Shown piece by piece: positions 7,336 to 11,672 of a stretch of DNA of 11,672 bases. The stretch is from Clostridiales bacterium (GTDB lineage Bacteria > Bacillota > Clostridia > Oscillospirales > Oscillospiraceae), in assembly GCA_004555655.1 (NCBI GenBank), contig SFHJ01000050.1, forward strand, positions 1 through 11,672, given 5' to 3'. Both the position numbers and the translations under genes were made by a program. Position 1 is the stretch's first letter; every line of letters begins with the position of its first letter. Below the pieces are notes generated by a model. The model was not told the origin of the DNA and ran no database searches. It was given only the letters and a program-made list of their open reading frames with translations.

Positions 7336-8262
7336 CTATGCGTTTACGGCGTGCTGCACTTCGGTCACGATCCGCCGCGCCACGCGCCCGGCGTCAAGTC
7401 CCATCGCGACTGTGGCAAACGGCGCGCCGGCGCTGACCGGCATTGTCTGGCCCAGATGCTCGCCCTCATCCAGACACACGCGGATGCGCATCTGCTCGGT
7501 CTGGAACAGCTCCGGCTGCAGCAGCCAGAGCGCACAGATGGCGTCGTGAATGACCACGCCGTCCAGATTGTGCACACGCGCATACATGTCGGCATAGTCA
7601 CCCAGCATCAGACCCACCATGCGGCCCAGCTCCGTGCCGGCGGTCATTTCCGCGATCTGGCTGCGCGGCTGCAGACACTGATGCGTCGCGTCCAGACCGA
7701 TCATCACCACATCTGCGCCGCTCGCAAAGACAACATCCGCCGCCTCGGGGTCGGCCACAATGTTGAACTCGGCGTATTTTGTGGCATTGCCGCGTGTCAC
7801 ACCGCCGCCCATGACGACGATCTGCCGCAGCAGCGGCGCGATGCCGGGGTCGAGCTGCAGCGCACGCGCCACGTCGGTCAGCGGTCCGAGCGAAATGATC
7901 TCGAGCTCGCCCGGAAATTCGCGCGCGGTCCGGACGATGAATTCCGCCGCGTCCTGCGCGGACGGTTTTCTGGAGGAATAGCGCTCAATGGACTGGCCGA
8001 GGCCGCTTTTGCCGTGGATGTTCGCCGCCGAGCGCGCCGGGCGCGCAAGCGGTTTGGCGCTGCCGGAGAGCACCGGCACGTCCGGCCTGCCGCACAGTTC
8101 GCCAGCAAGCAGGGTGTTGTTGACCGTGATGGGCAGGCCCACGTTGCCGCTCAGCGCGATCATGCCGCGGATATCGAGCGTATTTTGCTGCAGTAAAATG
8201 AGCATGGCGATGAAATCGTCAATGCCGGGGTCGGTACAGATGATAACAGGGCGTTTTTTCAT
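7336..8262 (-). CDS. Inosine/uridine-preferring nucleoside hydrolase family protein
   Basis: Hydrolyses the N-glycosidic bond of ribonucleosides to free base and ribose, a supply route for the phosphoribosyltransferases encoded nearby. 308 residues, typical for the family. The N-terminal calcium site is CTDPGIDD with Asp11, Asp15 and Asp16. Other marks are Asn40 in ALSGNVG, SLGPLTDVA (124-132), MGGGVTRGNATKYAEFNIVA (151-170) and VVIHDAIC with His239/Asp240. I chose the ATG at 8262 because AAGGAG (8272-8277) precedes it by 9 nt and a promoter ends just upstream. The longer in-frame start at 8382 would lie upstream of that promoter. Base preference cannot be read from the sequence. Divergent from the lipoate ligase gene. 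Confidence 0.92.
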   Translation of the reverse strand: MKKRPVIICTDPGIDDFIAMLILLQQNTLDIRGMIALSGNVGLPITVNNTLLAGELCGRPDVPVLSGSAKPLARPARSAANIHGKSGLGQSIERYSSRKPSAQDAAEFIVRTAREFPGELEIISLGPLTDVARALQLDPGIAPLLRQIVVMGGGVTRGNATKYAEFNIVADPEAADVVFASGADVVMIGLDATHQCLQPRSQIAEMTAGTELGRMVGLMLGDYADMYARVHNLDGVVIHDAICALWLLQPELFQTEQMRIRVCLDEGEHLGQTMPVSAGAPFATVAMGLDAGRVARRIVTEVQHAVNA

Positions 8263-8290
8263 GGTACTTCGCTCCTTTTGTGTTTTTCTC

Positions 8291-8320
8291 ATTCTAGCAC
8301 ACGCCCCGCAGCGCTGGCAA
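8291..8320 (-). promoter_or_regulatory. Predicted promoter for the nucleoside hydrolase gene
   Basis: Minus strand: -35 TTGCCA (8315-8320, five of six matches), an 18-bp spacer and -10 TAGAAT (8291-8296) with the extended-10 TGC in front. The start would be near 8284, leaving a leader of about 22 nt. Confidence 0.6.
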
Positions 8321-8375
8321 CTGTATTTTCCCGTCTGGTGTATTGGTTTGTGTTTGTTTTGTGTGAAGTTTTTTC

Positions 8376-8404
8376 TGTACATTTTGCTCTGGCTTTGGTA
8401 GAAT
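8376..8404 (+). promoter_or_regulatory. Predicted promoter for the lipoate ligase gene
   Basis: Plus strand: -35 TGTACA (8376-8381), a 17-bp spacer and -10 TAGAAT (8399-8404). The start would be near 8411, about 30 nt before the ATG. Confidence 0.5.
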
Positions 8405-8413
8405 CAAGCCAGA
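8388..8413. promoter_or_regulatory. 8-bp inverted repeat straddling the lplA -10, candidate operator
   Basis: TCTGGCTT (8388-8395) and AAGCCAGA (8406-8413) are perfect inverse copies around a 10-base centre that contains the predicted -10 TAGAAT. A repressor bound here would block the lipoate ligase promoter. No regulator gene is adjacent. Confidence 0.35.
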
Positions 8414-8440
8414 ATTCTGTTTTGCAAAGGAGCAAGGTCA

Positions 8441-9412
8441 ATGAACCGCATCATCATTGGAGATTCCTTTAACCCGTGGCACAATCTGGCCGTGGAGAAG
8501 CGGCTGTACCGCATGGACGACGAGGCGTGTATTTTGTATATCTGGCAAAACGCCAATACGGTCGTTATCGGCCAAAATCAGAACGCATGGAAAGAGTGCG
8601 ATCTGGCGGCAATGGAAAAAGACGGCGTGCGTCTGGCGCGGCGCGAGTCGGGCGGCGGGGCAGTGTTCCATGACCTCGGCAATATCAACTTTACATTCAT
8701 TACGCCTACGGAGGTGCACGACGTGCGTAAGCAGCTTCAGGTGGTACAAAGCGCCGCAGCCATGTTCGGCATCGAGACCGAGCAGAGCGGCAGAAACGAC
8801 ATTCTGATCTCCGCCAACGGCTGCAAGTTCTCCGGCAACGCATTCCAGAAAAACGCCAGAACGTGCCTGCATCACGGCACGATCCTGATTGCCGCCGACA
8901 CGGCCAGGGCGGGCAAATATCTCACGCCGTCAGTCAGAAAGCTGCAGGCCAAGGGCGTGAGCAGCGTGCGTTCGCGCATCTGCAACCTTTCAAGCTGCAA
9001 TCCGGAACTCACGGTTCCCGGCATGATTGAAGCCCTGCAGAAGGCGTTTATGCAGACCTATGGCGAGACGGAGAGCATGGATATGTTTGCGCCGGATGAC
9101 ACGGAAATCGCAGAATACGAGGCTACGCTGTCGAGCTGGGACTGGCGCGTGGGCAAAACACCGGCATGTACGATTCAGTTGGAAAACCGTTTCGACTGGG
9201 GTGAAATCGAGCTGTATCTTGACGTGCATTGCGGTGTGGTCGAGCAGGCGAAGGCCTATTCCGACGCGATGGACGAAGAACTTGTCCTGTTGATTGCCCC
9301 GGCAATCACGGGCTGCCGCGCGCAGGCGCAGAGCATTGCGCGGGCGATGCGCGGGATTGGCCGCAGAGAAACGGACGAGCTTGCCGCGTGGGTGGCGCAG
9401 CAGTCGATTTAG
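8441..9412 (+). CDS. lplA: Lipoate-protein ligase A
   Basis: Attaches scavenged lipoate, through lipoyl-AMP, to lysines of lipoyl domains, for instance the glycine-cleavage H protein or 2-oxoacid dehydrogenases. 323 residues, the full two-domain length. The catalytic domain carries RRESGGGAVFHDLGNINFTF (67-86), ANGCKFSGNAFQ with the probable lipoyl-AMP-binding Lys129 (125-136), and HHGTILI (144-150). The accessory C-terminal domain runs from about 245 to the end and includes the TGCRAQAQSIARAMRG helix. AAAGGAG (8426-8432) is 8 nt from the ATG. It is monocistronic by layout: divergent from the nucleoside hydrolase and convergent with the VWA gene. No lipoyl-domain target is encoded in the window. 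Confidence 0.94.
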   Translation: MNRIIIGDSFNPWHNLAVEKRLYRMDDEACILYIWQNANTVVIGQNQNAWKECDLAAMEKDGVRLARRESGGGAVFHDLGNINFTFITPTEVHDVRKQLQVVQSAAAMFGIETEQSGRNDILISANGCKFSGNAFQKNARTCLHHGTILIAADTARAGKYLTPSVRKLQAKGVSSVRSRICNLSSCNPELTVPGMIEALQKAFMQTYGETESMDMFAPDDTEIAEYEATLSSWDWRVGKTPACTIQLENRFDWGEIELYLDVHCGVVEQAKAYSDAMDEELVLLIAPAITGCRAQAQSIARAMRGIGRRETDELAAWVAQQSI

Positions 9413-9439
9413 ACAATACCCGCACATCCGTGCACGAAA

Positions 9440-9467
9440 GACTGGCCGCCTCCCGGGGCGGCCAGTC
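9440..9467. terminator. Bidirectional hairpin between lplA and the VWA gene
   Basis: GACTGGCCGCC (9440-9450) pairs perfectly with 9457-9467 around the loop TCCCGG. It sits in the 75-base gap between two convergent genes. There is no U-tract on either strand, so termination may depend on other factors. Confidence 0.6.
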
Positions 9468-9487
9468 CGTGATGCGGCATCTGAAGG

Positions 9488-10861
9488 TTACAGCACGATA
9501 TCGCAGCAGGCAAAGTCGTTGTCGATATAGTGCGCGATGAAGCGGGCCTTGAATTTGCGCTCGTTGCAGATCGCCCCGTCCGAGCCCGACACATCGAGAT
9601 CCTCGGGCAGAACGAACTTGATGCAGCGCACACGCACGTCGCGGCAGGTGGGGTGGTTGTGCGCCGGTAGCGTGACGGTCTTGAGCCCGCGCTTGAACTC
9701 GAGTCCGTGTTCGTCTACCTCGGTCACGATTGCGGCCAGCGCCACGCGCCGGTGCGGGCAGACGTTTTTGACCGTTACGCTCAGCTGCAGCACACGCCCA
9801 AGCGACTGCATGCTGATCTCGCCTGCGTCAAATTCAATTGCGTCCTCACAGCCGTGGGTGGTGATATCAACGGGCTCCGGACACGCCTCGGGCAGAACAT
9901 CCGTGCCGCAGTCGACAGTAATTTCAGGCGAGGGAAACGTGACATGGTTGCCCTCGTGGTCGGAGTAGGTGATAGAATCGTTGACCTCGACCTCGCCGGT
10001 ACACGTGCCGGAGTGACGGACGGTGAAGGTGAGGCTTGCGCCCTCGCTGGCGTGCATGCCGAGCTCGTCGATCTCCCAGCGCAGCGACCGCGGGCCTGTC
10101 ATACTGGCTGTGCCCTTTGTCGGTGCGGAGAGTGAAACGATCTCAAAGCAGTCGTTCAGCACGTCGTCGATGCGGATATCGGTCGCGCCGGGCTTGGTGA
10201 TGTTGCGCGCCAGTTCGGCAAACAGCTCTTCCAGCTCTGCGTCGTCGGGCGTGATCGCCACAAACGCCGAAGGCGGCTTCGAGGCCCAATCCTCCAGCGC
10301 TGCCACGTCCACGCCGTCTTCGCCGGCGAGACAGATGGCATAGATGACGATGCCGCTTGCGCGGGCAGCGGCCGCGATGGGGCTGGGATTGCCGCCTACA
10401 GTCGTCTCACCGTCGGTGAACATGACAATTACGCGGTCATTGCCGCTTGGCGGCGTGAGCAGCTCCACGGCCTTGGTGAATGCGTCGGCGTGGTTGGTGC
10501 TGCCCGCGGCGTTGAGCGCGTCAACCGCCGACTTCAAATCGGCGACGGACGTGATGAGCCCCGTGTCTTTTGTGGCGGTGGAGGCAAAGCTGACGATACC
10601 GATGCGGCTGCCGAAGCCGATCTGCCCCATCTGCGTTCCGCCGGTGGCGTCTGCGATGATATCGATGAAGGTCTTTGCGCCGAGCTTCAGGCTGGCAAGC
10701 GCGGAACCTGCCATGCTGCCGGAGCGGTCGAGCACCAGCACGATATCCGTCGGGTTGGCGATGATATCGGGCGCAGCCGTCAGCGACAGCGTGACCTGAA
10801 ATGTCCCGCCGCACTCGATGCGATTGGTGCTGAGCACCTTGTTGGAACTGGTGATTCCCAT
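9488..10861 (-). CDS. VWA-domain protein with Cys-rich beta-type C-terminal half
   Basis: 457 residues. The von Willebrand factor A domain (about 38-222) has a complete metal-ion-dependent adhesion site: DRSGS (Asp45, Ser47, Ser49), Thr122 in STNHAD, and Asp150 in FTDGE. Residues about 225-318 read like an Ig-like or DUF11-type beta domain (ASLTFTVRHSG, NDSITYSDHEGNHVTFPSPE). The last 135 or so residues form a further domain with paired cysteines, ending in DNDFACCDIVL; I do not recognise a named family. There are 13 cysteines. No signal peptide, transmembrane segment or LPXTG motif is visible, so the protein is probably cytoplasmic or exported by an unusual route, or is a spore-type structural protein (speculative). 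AGAAAGGA (10871-10878) precedes the ATG. Divergent from a kinase-like gene. Confidence 0.88.
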   Translation of the reverse strand: MGITSSNKVLSTNRIECGGTFQVTLSLTAAPDIIANPTDIVLVLDRSGSMAGSALASLKLGAKTFIDIIADATGGTQMGQIGFGSRIGIVSFASTATKDTGLITSVADLKSAVDALNAAGSTNHADAFTKAVELLTPPSGNDRVIVMFTDGETTVGGNPSPIAAAARASGIVIYAICLAGEDGVDVAALEDWASKPPSAFVAITPDDAELEELFAELARNITKPGATDIRIDDVLNDCFEIVSLSAPTKGTASMTGPRSLRWEIDELGMHASEGASLTFTVRHSGTCTGEVEVNDSITYSDHEGNHVTFPSPEITVDCGTDVLPEACPEPVDITTHGCEDAIEFDAGEISMQSLGRVLQLSVTVKNVCPHRRVALAAIVTEVDEHGLEFKRGLKTVTLPAHNHPTCRDVRVRCIKFVLPEDLDVSGSDGAICNERKFKARFIAHYIDNDFACCDIVL

Positions 10862-10877
10862 TGCGTCAGATCCTTTC

Positions 10878-10895
10878 TGAGCCGAAAGCGGCTCA
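10878..10895 (-). other. Hairpin abutting the VWA ribosome binding site
   Basis: TGAGCCG and CGGCTCA form a 7-bp stem with the loop CUUU in the leader transcript, ending directly at the AGAAAGGA ribosome site. It could tune ribosome access or protect the 5' end. A role is inference. Confidence 0.35.
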
Positions 10896-10922
10896 TACCA
10901 GCATATGCCGTTTCAAGGCGAA

Positions 10923-10950
10923 ATTACACGAAAACGGACGGATTTTGCAA
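10923..10950 (-). promoter_or_regulatory. Predicted promoter for the VWA gene
   Basis: Minus strand: -35 TTGCAA (10945-10950), a 16-bp spacer and -10 TGTAAT (10923-10928). The start would be near 10916, giving a leader of about 55 nt. The -35 hexamer is self-complementary and is shared with the divergent kinase promoter. Confidence 0.45.
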
Positions 10951-10972
10951 ATTGTTCAAAAGCTGTTATAAT
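10945..10972 (+). promoter_or_regulatory. Predicted promoter for the kinase-like gene
   Basis: Plus strand: -35 TTGCAA (10945-10950), a 16-bp spacer and consensus -10 TATAAT (10967-10972). The start would be near 10979, about 28 nt before the ATG at 11007. Confidence 0.55.
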
Positions 10973-11006
10973 GATGATGCGGCGGCAGCCGGGAAAGGAG
11001 AACGCT

Positions 11007-11540
11007 ATGGAACAGAATTTTATGGCCGTTGGCGGGAAAGACTATCGGCTTCTTCGGCTTCTGGGGCATGGAAAGGGCGGCTACAGCTATCTCTGCACGG
11101 ATGGGGCAGGGGAGTATGTACTCAAGCAGCTGCACCATGAGCCGTGTGCGTATTACCAGTTCGGAGACAAATTTGAAGCGGAGATACGTGATTATGAGCG
11201 TCTGTGCGCGGCGCACATTCCGATGCCGAAGATGCTAGGGGCAGACCGTGTGACAGAACGCATTCTGAAAGAATATATCCCGGGACCTACAGTGTTCGAA
11301 CTGGTGGGACGCGGAGAAATGCGCGAAGAATATCTGGCGCAGATGCGCGCAATGTTGCCCGAATTGTATGCTGCGGGACTGAACATCGATTACTATCCGA
11401 CAAATTTTGTGGTGCATGACGAGCGGCTTTTTTACGTCGATTACGAGTGCAACGCATATATGGAGCAGTGGGACTTTGAGCACTGGGGCGTCAAATACTG
11501 GTCAAAAACGCCGGAATATCTGGCGGCCGCAAAGCAGTAA
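11007..11540 (+). CDS. Small protein-kinase-like protein
   Basis: 177 residues, much shorter than a full Hanks-type kinase (about 260), but the core elements are present in order. These are a glycine loop LGHGKGGYS (19-27), the VAIK-type Lys40 in YVLKQ, an alphaC-type acidic helix FEAEIRDYERL (56-66), a hinge LKEYIPGP (87-94), the catalytic loop LNIDYYPTNF (Asp128, Asn133) and the metal-binding DYE (Asp145). No activation segment or large C-lobe follows, as in RIO, Kdo and other minimal kinase folds. The substrate (protein or small molecule) is unknown. The ATG at 11007 has AAAGGAG (10994-11000) 6 nt upstream. A longer in-frame start at 10905 would lie upstream of the promoter. Divergent from the VWA gene through a shared promoter region. 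Confidence 0.82.
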   Translation: MEQNFMAVGGKDYRLLRLLGHGKGGYSYLCTDGAGEYVLKQLHHEPCAYYQFGDKFEAEIRDYERLCAAHIPMPKMLGADRVTERILKEYIPGPTVFELVGRGEMREEYLAQMRAMLPELYAAGLNIDYYPTNFVVHDERLFYVDYECNAYMEQWDFEHWGVKYWSKTPEYLAAAKQ

Positions 11541-11543
11541 AAC

Positions 11544-11567
11544 AGGCAGGCTCGGATGAGCCTGCCT
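11544..11567. terminator. 10-bp hairpin 3' of the kinase-like gene
   Basis: AGGCAGGCTC (11544-11553) pairs with 11558-11567 around GGAT, starting 4 bases after the stop. No U-tract follows. It stands immediately before the interspersed repeat, exactly as the hairpin at 5109-5141 does. Confidence 0.6.
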
Positions 11568-11626
11568 CAGCGCGTCGAAAAAGCCTCGCAGAGTTCGCCG
11601 CAGATGCGGCGAAAGAATTGTAAATT
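11568..11626 (+). repeat. Second, partial copy of the TGTCGAAAAA-family repeat
   Basis: From 11568 the sequence follows 5141-5172 almost base for base: CAGCG, then T or C, then GTCGAAAAAGCCTCGCAGAG, then TT or TTT before CGC. It then has its own hairpin (TTCGCCGC at 11594-11601 with 11606-11613) followed by GCGAAAGAATTGTAAA, against GCGAAATAATGTAAA in the first copy. The copy is in the same orientation relative to the upstream gene. The rest of the unit runs out of the window. Confidence 0.75.
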
Positions 11627-11627
11627 A

Positions 11628-11658
11628 TTTTTTCCGGCGGCGTGTACGTCGGGAAAAA
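11628..11658. other. Imperfect hairpin inside the second repeat copy
   Basis: TTTTTTCCGGCG (11628-11639) pairs with CGTCGGGAAAAA (11647-11658), twelve pairs including two G-U, around a 7-base loop. It takes the place of the 5198-5229 hairpin of the first copy but with unrelated sequence. T-rich and A-rich arms could also make it act as a terminator on either strand. Confidence 0.4.
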
Positions 11659-11672
11659 TACACTTCGGCCTG

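Noticed and set aside
7351..8196. 281-codon open frame on the plus strand
   Set aside because: Antisense to the nucleoside hydrolase gene; low-complexity His/Arg-rich translation.
10905..11006. Longer start of the kinase-like gene
   Set aside because: The extension runs through the promoter TATAAT and the ribosome site, and its translation has no kinase features.

Overview
The window looks like chromosome from a fairly GC-rich, Gram-positive anaerobe of the Clostridia, most likely an Oscillospiraceae-type gut bacterium. The reasons are strong AAGGAGG-type ribosome binding sites, ATG starts, sigma-A-like promoters in short AT-rich gaps, and proteins of Firmicutes type. The taxonomic placement is inference. 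I see no rRNA, tRNA or CRISPR array and no complete transposon or integrase gene.

Layout. Positions 1-223 carry no gene: there is a strong terminator hairpin at 31-72, then AT-richer sequence with phased 9-bp direct repeats next to the 3' end of guaA, a known target of site-specific integration. Positions 224-2987 hold a minus-strand purine salvage cluster, hpt - xpt - guaA in transcription order. From 3114 a plus-strand group follows: a LysR-type regulator, a 73-residue one-helix membrane protein and an S51-family serine peptidase. Positions 5104-5347 are an unusual gene-free chain of hairpins: a MITE-like unit with TGTCGAAAAA terminal inverted repeats, bracketed by two near-identical 33-bp hairpins. 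Then come pyrG (minus, with a promoter and a roughly 140-nt leader), a nucleoside hydrolase (minus), a lipoate-protein ligase (plus, divergent from it), a VWA-domain protein (minus) and a small protein-kinase-like protein (plus, divergent from it). The last 105 bases carry the left part of a second copy of the repeat found at 5141-5198.

How the genes fit together. Five of the eleven genes serve nucleotide metabolism. The nucleoside hydrolase can release bases from nucleosides, Hpt and Xpt convert hypoxanthine/guanine and xanthine to nucleotides, GuaA aminates XMP to GMP, and PyrG makes CTP from UTP. The lipoate ligase stands alone. The VWA protein and the kinase-like protein share one divergent promoter region and may work together, but their job is unknown. 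The strongest leads for something undescribed are the hairpin-chain repeat family placed 3' of genes and the VWA/kinase pair.
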